In this document: in pieces, positions 56,101-64,000 of the stretch
Numbering within the stretch: position 1 is the stretch's first letter
Layout: every line of letters starts with the position of its first letter
NCBI RefSeq assembly: GCF_963678635.1
Contig: NC_087068.1
Location: 60,383,949-60,447,948, forward strand
Direction of reading: 5' to 3'
DNA from: Symsagittifera roscoffensis
Taxonomy: Eukaryota > Xenacoelomorpha > Acoela > Convolutidae
Length of the DNA: 64,000 nt
Translations under genes and position numbers: made by a program
Notes under the pieces: generated by a model
Told to the model about the DNA's origin: nothing
What the model saw: only the letters and a program-made list of their open reading frames with translations
The model's database searches: none

Positions 56101-58017
56101 GACCATTTTCCACTAATTGAAAAAGAAAATTTAACTGATAAAATAAATTTATCAGGACCACAAACAAACGATTCAAAATACACAATAAATCAAGTTTTCG
56201 ACCTTCATGACCCATTAGATACAATACCCTTATCTAAATTCGAAATTGAAAACATTTTTCTCCCTCCAACAGAAACAATTACAATTTCAACACTAAAACA
56301 ATATCAAAATCTTGACCCAATAATTCGACAACTAAAATCATGGCATAAATATAAAACTAAACCTATCAAAGCAGATTCAACCATTCTAGGCAACAAGACA
56401 CTCCTCCGATATTTTCGCAAATTTAATAACACAACAATTAATGAAACTACAGACCTTTTAGAGTATAACTTAAACGAATCTACAGTCCCCTGTCTTCCTT
56501 TAAGTATGATTCTCATCGCTTTTAATGTCTCACATACACAAAATATTGAAGGACATTCTGGATCAGAAAAGACATATTCGAACTTTATACAAAATTTTTA
56601 CTTCCCAAATGCACCAATTTGGATAAAAGTACTATGCAATGATTGTATAGTATGTCAACTGAATAAACCTTACCCAAATCAAAAACAAATAGCACAAAAA
56701 CAAGATTTTAAAGGACAAAGCTTATACTTTAATCATTGTATCTCATTTGATACTAAAGGCCCAATTTCACCCTCATCAGAAGGAAATTCCTACATTATGG
56801 TAATTGTTGACGCATTTACACACTATGTAGCACTTAACCCAGTACCACATTGTAACGCTTATTATGCGTATACAACACTTTATGAACACTGGATAGCAAA
56901 ATTTAGACTACCAGAAATTTTAGTCACAGACAACGGTACAGAATTCATAAATAATGAAATAATAACACTATGTCATTTATACAACATTAAACACAAACCA
57001 CGTACATCTCACGCACCTTGGACAAACGGCTTAGTCGAAGGTATGAACCGTTCATTACAAGAATATCTTAGATGTATCATCAACGGAAATGATACAAAAT
57101 ATACCGAATGGTCAGCAGATGTAAAATTATTTCCCTTAGCATATAATTCACAAATTACGACAACTCTAGGAATGTCACCATACGAAATGGTTTTTAACCA
57201 AAAGCCACGCAAACCAATAATGTTTACAGCAAATTCTCATAAAAACGCACAAGGTTTTTGTCAACCAAATAAAGAATCAATTTGTTATAACCTACCATTA
57301 CATACACACGATGAAGATCATTTTCATCACCCACAAATTCTTAAATTAGCCTCCGGTACACACACCGAACGGATTCTAAATAGAGATAAAAAACACAATG
57401 AAATTTATCAAAAAATAACAAAAAAGTTATTACAAAGACAAAACATTAATGAACAAATCAATTCACGTTTTACACCAGCTTCCGAATTAAAAATTGGAAC
57501 ATTTGTTTTGATACCTAATTTTAATACTCAAAAAGGAATTTCTAAAAAATTACAACCCTTTCGAAAAGGACCATACCAAATAATTGCAAGACCCACTGAT
57601 GTCACATATAAAATTACCGACTCAAACAAAAAAGAAATCGTTCAGCATCGAAACAACCTATTACCTTATTACCCAAAAGAATACGCACTCCGCGAATTAA
57701 CTCAATTATATTCTTTCACAGGATTAAAAATCATTCAAAACGAACCACATCTGAAAAACACAGAACAAAATGATAACCCCACCGAAAATCAAAGCACAAA
57801 ACCAACCGCCACCAAAAACACTACAAAAAATCTAGACCATAAAGAATCTCCAAAACAAAGAAAAAATAGAAAAATGACAGAACAAATAATACCCCAAGAA
57901 GAAATAGACAAATCAGAACATAGAAAAACAACAAGACTCCGAAATCAACCACGTAAAAACTACAAAATATTCATCCCCCAATCTAAAATATTAAAGAAAG
58001 TAGAATTTCAAAAGTAA
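53149..58017 (+). CDS. Pol polyprotein: protease, reverse transcriptase, RNase H, integrase
   Basis: 1622 codons from the first ATG after the TAA at 53,011; ancestrally continuous with gag. Retroviral-type aspartic protease at ~100-210 (LIDSGAESN near 108). Reverse transcriptase at ~450-700 with TTADMNSAY (Asp ~554), FNRLFYGISIGPAAF and catalytic YLDDV (617-621). RNase H with MCDASNFGIGAALLQ (Asp ~766), RECTAIIYTL and LFTDHKP. Integrase zinc finger with GHSGSEKTY and CNDCIVC (~1137-1172), core D-D-E at ~1201, ~1262 and ~1298 (FDTKGPIS, TDNGTEF, GLVEGMN) with 35 residues between the second D and E, and a GPY/F module at ~1455-1515 (KLQPFRKGPYQII). A Lys/Glu-rich tail ends the protein. All catalytic residues are present. 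The motifs and order indicate Ty3/gypsy. Confidence 0.95.
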   Translation: MIKIENDYESVIYEQPFSSHIYENQSEFLQNCYTTPINSTPTTQETNAINTTNQTNKNVKTKCLNTNHIYQNIQKEQPKEKIWTIPFLLESPRNKEFQPPDLEIDFLIDSGAESNIISIPTWNEIKTLHPKLTPLETSSKLATAQGSTLINYGKIQLFLLPTRTMEQSKILNKPFKQIFHITDIKYNIIGIPFISKYIPTINILNSKILIKDKYTKTKETSLTFFQRLNKQPPFFSKFYPIFNQQRKHLKPLSGNIYNFSIKQIHQYDKEQNKQKFYMSYFEFKPIHKFFKITISSIKYLKNSNTDIISLHVYNNTPYQVTLPLGLLGYCETNATISPIHEKAYRVNNILQLLDICQSTILNEELSINNIMSHENRNTDYFTKTPYFKPTFNISNYTEDQQKFLTMFNFQHSQITQDEFEKLAKQLIKYSSVYATSKFDVGKISSSLHLPLKPDAVFKKQRASKVPIHLHDKVNRLLDILEQYNIISPVNKEEQPKGNTFINPVIILAKGESLKIVLDARYLNSLIDESKCNWPIEPIQVILTKINGKYFTTADMNSAYNQMPLDEQSRRLTQFVIGNQQYEFNRLFYGISIGPAAFSAFMSKIFRPLILKKNAITYLDDVFMQSQTKDEMFNVLEKYHQILQNKNLKAAPNKSHFFLTRVKFLGHNIERKTITPLKSRIDAIQKLQPPTNKKKIQEFLGMLNFLSKYVYKMQLYLRPFYNILRQQNNFEWNTEHQARFEEIKKLLTEQISNTIPDPDQPFYAMCDASNFGIGAALLQSHNGTNKMNLISANSRLFTQAELRLSTLMRECTAIIYTLTEYEFLILGSKHPTVLFTDHKPIIFLFTQKSNPNHRVYRFQLILMKFPNLHIVWTAGKNLALPDTLSRNTPPELLTRKTTVEKPKNIKFYLAENETSPRLECKYAVKTDIEQSQINSLQHFPLYLDCQNNHYEVDLLGTSTFKPIPYSQWIKNNTQQKRTKQHQTKKDHFPLIEKENLTDKINLSGPQTNDSKYTINQVFDLHDPLDTIPLSKFEIENIFLPPTETITISTLKQYQNLDPIIRQLKSWHKYKTKPIKADSTILGNKTLLRYFRKFNNTTINETTDLLEYNLNESTVPCLPLSMILIAFNVSHTQNIEGHSGSEKTYSNFIQNFYFPNAPIWIKVLCNDCIVCQLNKPYPNQKQIAQKQDFKGQSLYFNHCISFDTKGPISPSSEGNSYIMVIVDAFTHYVALNPVPHCNAYYAYTTLYEHWIAKFRLPEILVTDNGTEFINNEIITLCHLYNIKHKPRTSHAPWTNGLVEGMNRSLQEYLRCIINGNDTKYTEWSADVKLFPLAYNSQITTTLGMSPYEMVFNQKPRKPIMFTANSHKNAQGFCQPNKESICYNLPLHTHDEDHFHHPQILKLASGTHTERILNRDKKHNEIYQKITKKLLQRQNINEQINSRFTPASELKIGTFVLIPNFNTQKGISKKLQPFRKGPYQIIARPTDVTYKITDSNKKEIVQHRNNLLPYYPKEYALRELTQLYSFTGLKIIQNEPHLKNTEQNDNPTENQSTKPTATKNTTKNLDHKESPKQRKNRKMTEQIIPQEEIDKSEHRKTTRLRNQPRKNYKIFIPQSKILKKVEFQK

Positions 58018-58617
58018 TTTTAAACTTTATACTTCACAATCTTGAAACCTCCGAAACATTTTTCATTTACATTTTTCAAAATAACATGCTGACAAGTACG
58101 CAATCAAACAAGTTCAAAATAGACCAATAGGATTCATCCAATCCGTCACTTTCTCTAACTCAAACTAAGATCAATTAGACGAATAATCTAGAACTCCAGG
58201 CACATCTATAACTATAACTTTACGACCTCCAGGTCAAAAATAAGCAAACCACTCCAACTTGACAACTAAAATAAATATCACCATAATACCGTACCCCTCC
58301 CTTATCTAATAACCCAAAGATCAACAATATTTCCCCAACTCAGACCACGAATACCCCCAAAACAAATTTGTTAACTTAGCCTAAAGTAACAAAATGAACA
58401 TTTTAATTAGCCTAAAGTATAAAAATCTCACCATACCCCGGATCATTTGACAAACAAAAATAAAGAAAAAGACGACCTCCCGATCACCATAAGAATTGCC
58501 CCCAACAATTTTTTACAAAATTCAACCCACTTGTCAAAAAACTAATAAATAATTCGACCACACTTGAAAATCGCCCCAAACAGCAAAAAATATTCGACCA
58601 AAAGATCATTTCTTAAA
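58018..58617 (+). other. pol-TM76 spacer (copy 2)
   Basis: About 600 bp with no ORF, collinear and similar to copy 1 (36,303-36,895). It includes two GCCTAAAGTA words near 58,379 and 58,410. Confidence 0.5.
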
Positions 58618-58848
58618 TGCTCTTCTCTCAAACAGTTGCTAAAATTCACATAAATCTTAAACATTTTTTTTACAATACTTGAAACCTTCATAATATTTCT
58701 TTTTGATATACTTGAATCTTTTCTAATAATCCTAATCATTTTTTGTAACATTTTTTTAATTTTCTACACTATCCTCGAACTATTTCTCCAACTTTCCAAA
58801 ACCCTTGATTATATCCACAGGTACGATTTATACAACTTGTCTAAATGA
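58618..58848 (+). pseudogene. TM76 homologue, broken (copy 2)
   Basis: ATG at 58,618 is in the same position as in copy 1, but a stop interrupts the frame after the first 15 or so codons. The remaining hydrophobic sequence can be followed to the ATGA overlap with TM88. Confidence 0.55.
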
Positions 58849-59033
58849 TACGAACAATTTTCAGTAGAACTGATATTTTTTTATTGTTTGTAATTTTCAT
58901 AACATTTTTATCATCCCTCATTTTGACAATATGCAAATGTATAAAGAAAGCAATCATCACATTTGCCCTAGCAACAATTTTTCTAATTATTTTTTTGGAA
59001 GAATATTATAATAAACATAAACCTTCCCACTAA
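58845..59033 (+). pseudogene. TM88 homologue, truncated (copy 2)
   Basis: 62 codons against 88 in copy 1. Both hydrophobic segments and the ICKCIKK loop are kept, but a frameshift after ATIFLIIF gives a new tail and an early stop. ATGA overlap with TM76 is preserved. CAATTTTCAG (AG at 58,863-58,864) just inside the start is a good T-rich splice-acceptor candidate and is present in both copies. Confidence 0.55.
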
Positions 59034-59038
59034 AGTAA

Positions 59039-60037
59039 CAAATCAAAAATCCATCAAAAATTGCTACCCAACAGTCACAAAGTCAGTCTTCACCGACATC
59101 ATCCCAAGATAACCCAACACCACCTTCAACTACTCAAAATCCTCAAACATCTACACGAATTTCTTTTCAAGATAATCCATACACTTTTGAAGAACGGCAC
59201 GCTCGTTTATCTGAACCACTAGAACCAGTTCAACGACAAGCATCTCTAAGTGAACCAACCTATAACCTTTACCCAACACTACCACAAGAACTAAGTAGAA
59301 TACGACACCTTAGTCAAAACCAAAACACAACAGAAATAAATAGACAAATTATACATCCTCGACGAAATAGAAATTTTCAAACTCCCCGAGTTCATTTTGA
59401 AATACCTCAATCACCATCACAAAGCACTCCAGAAAATCCCACTGGTGTAACACCAGAAACTCCTACACTTTTTTCACAACGAAGCACTTCAAGCCTACCC
59501 TCAGATTACTTAGGTTCAACACCAACATCTGAGCAAATACGTGAAAATCCTTTTAACCCCACAAACCAAACATCACGATTACCATATTGGACTACACATT
59601 CATTCACACAAGGTGAACCAAATCTAGTCAATGACCCCATAGACATTTCTACAGATACAACAACTTCATCACTACCCGAAACATTATCACTTCCATCAAC
59701 ACCATCAATTAGTCAAATTTCACCGACACCTCTTAACTTAACTTTTCCAAACAATCTCGACGCAAGATACCGAGAACAATCATTAACAAATATTCCTTTA
59801 AGATTAGATTGGAATACATTTACAGCACCTCCACCATTATTTGGACAACATCAAGAAAGTAACCGCCTTCATAACTGGGCGCTTAATAGATTACAATATC
59901 GCCAAGATATTCACAACGATATCCGTGATCACAATATTCAAATACTTCAACAAAACAGTTTACAATTAAAGTTTGAAATCACAGTTAAGTTAAACAATAT
60001 TACCCAACATCCCTATCACTACCACCACCGTTTATAA
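59039..60037 (+). pseudogene. ORF X homologue (copy 2)
   Basis: Open from the codon after TAA at 59,036 to TAA at 60,035, again without any ATG in frame, and collinear with the 376-codon frame of copy 1. A frameshift near 60,005 removes the last ~45 codons, whose sequence is still visible in another frame up to the Env start (TCCTACACATGTATATTC). The absence of an initiator in both copies shows that ORF X depends on recoding or splicing. Confidence 0.65.
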
Positions 60038-60128
60038 CTACTGAAGTAATATATAAATACGACAGATATACCAAAAACACAATTGGTTACATTACATTTT
60101 ACAATCCATACTCAGGATTATCCTACAC

Positions 60129-62747
60129 ATGTATATTCTAAAATTATTAATTTTTCTCCAACTCCTTTTTCTAGTAATCTCAAATCAAAACATAAACCCT
60201 TCCCCCCGTACAGGACCACAAGATTTATTAGTAACACATTACGATTGTGAAGAAAATGAACAAAAAACACTACACAAATATGCAATAAATCAAGTGTCAC
60301 AATGTGAAACAGAACCACAAGCTATAGAAACCACAAATGTAATAGAAACACTCTATTCAAAAGCCCGAGCAACAACAGTTACAGGTTATAAATTCACAGC
60401 AACATTTTCCGAAAAGAAAGTACATTGTTCACAAGTCTCGAACGGAAACAAAAACCGACTTGACCATGAATCATTCTATCAGAGTAATATAGAACGTCTT
60501 TTACATCTCAATCCCGACGATTGTAAAAATGAATTACTTAGACTAAACATCACACAAAATAAAAACTCCGAAAGAAAGTTAGTTAACTTTCAAGTTTTTT
60601 CAGACTCCGTACATCAATCGCAGCTTGAAAGACACCAAGGACATATAAAACTCGACGACAAATACCCGTATAACGGCGCACACGGACGATTAACCTATGA
60701 CCTACACGATACACATTGGATACCACACATTGGTGTAAATAACCCATCAAACTGCAAAGCAGACACGAAAAATAAAGGATACCAAGAAATAATGTTTTTC
60801 GATTGGAAAATACAACTCGAAAAAATACAACTCACACGAGATTTATCAGATAATACAATGATCTATCAAGGAATCCGATTACCTTGTAAAAATGATCAAG
60901 GTTATTGCGACCCTACAACGAGAACACAAGCAACAATTGTTTGGTTCCCCGAAGATACATGTACAACATTTCAAGTAGCAAGAATACACGCTCGTATGAT
61001 AAAATTTCACGAAAAATATTTTATACAATCAATTCCATATGAACAAGTACATCCATCACGAAAACAAAGTACTAACTTTAGAAACATACACAATATAGAA
61101 AATAAATTGACACGTTTTCAAATATATCAAGAAACAGAACTTGCATGTAAATACAGGAATCCCCTTCACAGAACACAATACTCTGAAATATTAGTTGAAT
61201 ACGAAAAAGGATTCGACATGACCACTGGAAAAATAAAAATTGACCCATATGCCACAGGTCATCCTCCAAACGAAGGAACATCATATCTACCAGTTAATTT
61301 TGAAAAAAGCAACGGACAGCCTGGTGGACATCTAAAACCCCATGACACCAGAAGCACACGCTTACAAGAATTATCACTAATGAATACTACATATTTCGGT
61401 AATATCCACTATGATATTCATTTAGATATGAAACTAGATTATACAATTAGCCGAATTTTTCAGGAAATGTCACTCTCCGAATTAGAAACACTACACCAAC
61501 TATGCGAATTAGAACGAACACAAATATTACAATCACTCGCACTAGCAGTATTAAAAATACCCTATGCAGGATACTTATTATCAGGAAATAGATCAAATGT
61601 TTTAGACTATGAAGGAAACATCTTATGGTTTTATACTTGCACTAAAAAAGTATCACCACTATACGTTTTTGAAGATAAACGATGTTATAAAAGAATCCCT
61701 ATCTTTTATAAGAATAAAGTACATTTCGTGGATACACTTTCACGAAGAACCTATTTCTGGGATACCGCAGTCCCATGTGGATCAGAAAATAGCCACAATG
61801 TAGTACAACTAAACCCTGATGAAAATAAATATTATCTTCTCACTCCATATCCCAAACTAATGCAATCACTCAAAAAATTTTCACCAGAAAGTATTCGCGC
61901 TATTGCTCGAAACCCAAATATAGACTTACAATCAATAGGAATATACTCAAAATCAGATATTCAACATCACATTAGAACACAACAATTCCAAGAATTATTA
62001 ACACAAATGGACACTATACAAAGGCACTCAATTGACCAAAATCTACGCAAACTTGCAGAAACCGCAGGATTTGCCGATATCTACACGCAAGACTATAGCG
62101 GATATTTTAAAGACATTAAAGATTATATATATCTAAACGGTGAAAAATACCGTCCCCAAGATATATCACCAATCAACATTTTTAGTTTTGTTACACTCAA
62201 AAATGAAATCCTTGATTTTCTAGGATGGCCCTACTACATCTTAGAAAAATTGACTATTTTATACGCAATGTTTAACTTTATTGGATTTCTTTTCTCACTT
62301 TTAAAAGGAATCTACAACACATGTGCTATACACACACAAGTAAATAGACAAGCAAGCGTAGCACGCATACTCTTTGCAGGATTTTTTGGAATTTTTTCCA
62401 CATCTATAAACAAAATTCTTTTAGACGCACAAATAAAAGAATACAACACAAAAATAGCAACACGACAAAACACATACGACGAAGAACATAACAATGTAGA
62501 CACAACGCCAACGGCACCACAATTACCACCCCTACCTCATAACCATCCACTATCCCTAGTCCCACGAAATTTTCGAAATTTAGCAATCACACATAATCCA
62601 AATTTTCGACTCACCACATCACAAAGTCCCATCCAACATATAATGACACACCAATCACAAGATGACAATACTTATGAACAAATTATTGAACAACCCCATA
62701 CCACCGCTTTTCAGTCTCAAAATAATAATTTTTTTAGCCCACGATGA
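60129..62747 (+). CDS. envelope-like membrane glycoprotein (intact, 872 aa)
   Basis: Starts with a cleavable-looking signal peptide (MYILKLLIFLQLLFLVIS). A cysteine-containing N-terminal region follows with HYDCEENEQ (~37) and NQVSQCETEPQ (~57), then a large ectodomain with several N-X-S/T sites. A membrane segment lies at ~708-729 (LTILYAMFNFIGFLFSLLKG), a second hydrophobic stretch at ~743-760 (ARILFAGFFGIFSTSI), and a Pro/Thr-rich tail of ~110 residues. Size, signal, single major anchor and position after pol indicate an envelope. The N-terminal Cys spacing reminds me of glycoproteins of chuvirus-type negative-strand viruses, and the size would also suit a class III (gB/G-type) fusogen; both are recollections, not alignments. 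It overlaps ORF X by 13 nt, and its TGA is part of the ATGA that starts ORF603. Confidence 0.8.
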   Translation: MYILKLLIFLQLLFLVISNQNINPSPRTGPQDLLVTHYDCEENEQKTLHKYAINQVSQCETEPQAIETTNVIETLYSKARATTVTGYKFTATFSEKKVHCSQVSNGNKNRLDHESFYQSNIERLLHLNPDDCKNELLRLNITQNKNSERKLVNFQVFSDSVHQSQLERHQGHIKLDDKYPYNGAHGRLTYDLHDTHWIPHIGVNNPSNCKADTKNKGYQEIMFFDWKIQLEKIQLTRDLSDNTMIYQGIRLPCKNDQGYCDPTTRTQATIVWFPEDTCTTFQVARIHARMIKFHEKYFIQSIPYEQVHPSRKQSTNFRNIHNIENKLTRFQIYQETELACKYRNPLHRTQYSEILVEYEKGFDMTTGKIKIDPYATGHPPNEGTSYLPVNFEKSNGQPGGHLKPHDTRSTRLQELSLMNTTYFGNIHYDIHLDMKLDYTISRIFQEMSLSELETLHQLCELERTQILQSLALAVLKIPYAGYLLSGNRSNVLDYEGNILWFYTCTKKVSPLYVFEDKRCYKRIPIFYKNKVHFVDTLSRRTYFWDTAVPCGSENSHNVVQLNPDENKYYLLTPYPKLMQSLKKFSPESIRAIARNPNIDLQSIGIYSKSDIQHHIRTQQFQELLTQMDTIQRHSIDQNLRKLAETAGFADIYTQDYSGYFKDIKDYIYLNGEKYRPQDISPINIFSFVTLKNEILDFLGWPYYILEKLTILYAMFNFIGFLFSLLKGIYNTCAIHTQVNRQASVARILFAGFFGIFSTSINKILLDAQIKEYNTKIATRQNTYDEEHNNVDTTPTAPQLPPLPHNHPLSLVPRNFRNLAITHNPNFRLTTSQSPIQHIMTHQSQDDNTYEQIIEQPHTTAFQSQNNNFFSPR

Positions 62748-64000
62748 GCCGACAACTTGGATCACTACACCGATCAAATTCCCACCCAACCAATCTTACC
62801 TCTCCAATCCCAATAATACCACTTTTTGCTTTTCCGCCACCCGATTTCCCATCTAGAAATGTAACATCAGGCATGAATTCCGACACTAACTCACATATCT
62901 CAGTTTTATACTCCATCTCACAACTCAATAACCCGAATATTGAAACCCCCGATGAATTTGCCGACTCAGAACCATCCCCATCCAATAATTTTCATAACTC
63001 TTCTAAATTTTCTCAACCCCCTTTTCAACCCATATTATCCAATAACCCTGACCCAATCACTTCCACACCCTCTTATGCTTCCCAAGTTACCCCAACCTAC
63101 TCCTCATACCATTCTGACCAATCATCTCATTCTCCAGACACCCCCCGAATCTCCCCAGAGCTAGATAATTTTATTACCCTCCAACAACAATCCTACCACC
63201 TTAATACCCCAACCATAAACCAAATCTCCTCCACTATAAATTCATCCAACCCCCCTACCCCTACACCCTCTTCAAATTATACTGAATCATTAACACCGTC
63301 ATCCACATCCACTATATCTTCACTCAACACTAATAGAGCTTATCGCACTTTTAAAAGAAAGTTCCCCAACCATCCTTTCTCAGCAAAACCAGGAACAGCC
63401 CGCGAATACATCAACCATCCTAAGCATACTAACACAAAAGAATTTTTAGCCATCACCTTACCCTCATTCCCACAATACACCTTAAACACCCCTCACGACA
63501 CTAACGAAACACGCAACTTTGTAGATGAATACATTTTAATGCCCACTCTCTCTTGGACCTCATACTATCATTTCACTAACCCTCTTTGCTTACCTTTATC
63601 CAGCACTCACATCGACATAGAACGAAATAAGGACATGCTATATCGACTAACTACACCACTAACCGCTAGACAATTTACTTACGTTGGATATAAAAAATCA
63701 CTAAAAATACACACTGAACCTAGAGCTAATGAATATACACTAGAATACTACGATCACAACATCATCAGAGCTAACCAAGATCAATTCCTAGACGACGATC
63801 GCTTCGCTAATCCACAAATCACCGAGAAATTTTTCATCAAGACACCATATGTATTTACACTAAACATCTTCGACCGTAAATATGACCACATTATTTCAGA
63901 AGCACTAACAGACACACAAGCATACGAAAGTTTTAAAGAACGCTTCCAAATATTTTCACTAACCTTTCATTTCCTTGCACCACACGAAAGTGATTTGCAC
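62744..64000 (+). CDS. ORF603 homologue, partial at window edge
   Basis: ATG at 62,744, 4-nt ATGA overlap with Env, open for 419 codons to the last base of the window. Ser/Pro/Asn/Thr-rich first ~205 residues, then the globular part that matches copy 1 with few replacements. CGCTTTTCAG ends 30 nt upstream of the ATG (AG at 62,713-62,714), so a spliced RNA carrying only this ORF is possible besides reinitiation after Env. Function unknown. Confidence 0.75.
   Translation, partial: MSRQLGSLHRSNSHPTNLTSPIPIIPLFAFPPPDFPSRNVTSGMNSDTNSHISVLYSISQLNNPNIETPDEFADSEPSPSNNFHNSSKFSQPPFQPILSNNPDPITSTPSYASQVTPTYSSYHSDQSSHSPDTPRISPELDNFITLQQQSYHLNTPTINQISSTINSSNPPTPTPSSNYTESLTPSSTSTISSLNTNRAYRTFKRKFPNHPFSAKPGTAREYINHPKHTNTKEFLAITLPSFPQYTLNTPHDTNETRNFVDEYILMPTLSWTSYYHFTNPLCLPLSSTHIDIERNKDMLYRLTTPLTARQFTYVGYKKSLKIHTEPRANEYTLEYYDHNIIRANQDQFLDDDRFANPQITEKFFIKTPYVFTLNIFDRKYDHIISEALTDTQAYESFKERFQIFSLTFHFLAPHESDLH

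Larger units (their letters stand above)
49906..64000 (+). mobile_element. 5'-truncated second copy of the same retroelement, continuing past the window
   Basis: Homology to copy 1 begins at AAAAATTTACTC (49,906, matching 45,011 of copy 1) and runs collinearly on the opposite strand to the right edge, which corresponds to about 30,920 of copy 1. The 5' LTR, leader, ORF155 and first ~34 codons of gag are missing. Compared with copy 1 it has a continuous gag-pol frame (two in-frame stops) and an intact env, but broken TM76, TM88 and ORF X. The copies differ by a few percent, mostly substitutions, so they come from separate insertions of related masters rather than one local inversion. Confidence 0.9.

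Noticed and set aside
37395-58017. Alternative genetic code (TAA/TAG read as Gln)
   Set aside because: Several stops replace CAA or CAG of the other copy, which might suggest a ciliate-type code. But TAA and TAG also end other frames at conserved places, one stop is TGA for AGA, another is TAA for TAT, and many lesions are indels. Ordinary C-to-T decay explains it.
37395-58017. Fungal RIP-type mutation
   Set aside because: Stops at CpA sites are few and mixed with indels. The copies are not saturated with C-to-T changes as RIP would leave them.

Overview
This is eukaryotic, very probably metazoan, DNA: AT-rich, with long non-coding stretches, homopolymer tracts, many dispersed foldback repeats, a Tc1-like terminal repeat and T-rich TTTTCAG-type splice-acceptor-like sites. 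The last two suggest a nematode, but I hold that only weakly. No host protein-coding gene can be supported anywhere in the window, and no rRNA, intact tRNA or CRISPR array is visible.

Layout. Positions 1-28,340 are intergenic or intronic DNA full of small repeats. They include a palindromic TGCTTATCATACAATTTTC family, a TCTTGCAAGATC family, a 1.13-kb element with 12-bp CCCGGGTTGACA terminal inverted repeats (19,334-20,464), a ~0.72-kb Tc1-like foldback element (25.9-26.6 kb), a decayed coding remnant next to a 134-bp inverted repeat (4.2-5.2 kb) and a diverged ~0.7-0.8-kb duplication (18.3 and 20.9 kb).

Positions 28,345-47,221 are a complete, very large (18,877 bp) Ty3/gypsy-type LTR retroelement on the minus strand. 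It has two 410-bp TG...CA LTRs that differ at only two adjacent bases, a CTAG target duplication and a tRNA-type primer site. Its gene order is leader, basic ORF155, gag-pol (one frame), TM76, TM88, ORF X, an envelope-like glycoprotein (Env), ORF603, a 1.6-kb 3' UTR and the 3' LTR. Several genes are broken by frameshifts and stops.

Positions 47,226-49,905 are a 2.7-kb spacer with a GA microsatellite, a G14 tract and ATTATAATCC repeats. From about 49,906 to the right edge lies a second copy of the same element on the plus strand. It is 5'-truncated and runs off the window. Here Env (872 aa) is intact, gag-pol is one frame with two stops, and the ORF603 homologue is open to the edge. The two copies are head to head and form a >14-kb inverted repeat.

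How the genes work together (inference): Gag-Pol would make the particle, reverse-transcribe and integrate, while Env would give a retrovirus-like membrane phase. TM76, TM88, ORF X and ORF603 are unfamiliar to me and are the most interesting content. Downstream of pol the ORFs are chained by very short overlaps: ATGA between TM76 and TM88, 71 nt between TM88 and ORF X, 13 nt between ORF X and Env, and ATGA again between Env and ORF603. This suggests a polycistronic RNA read by termination-reinitiation, frameshifting and/or splicing, which is unusual for a metazoan retroelement.
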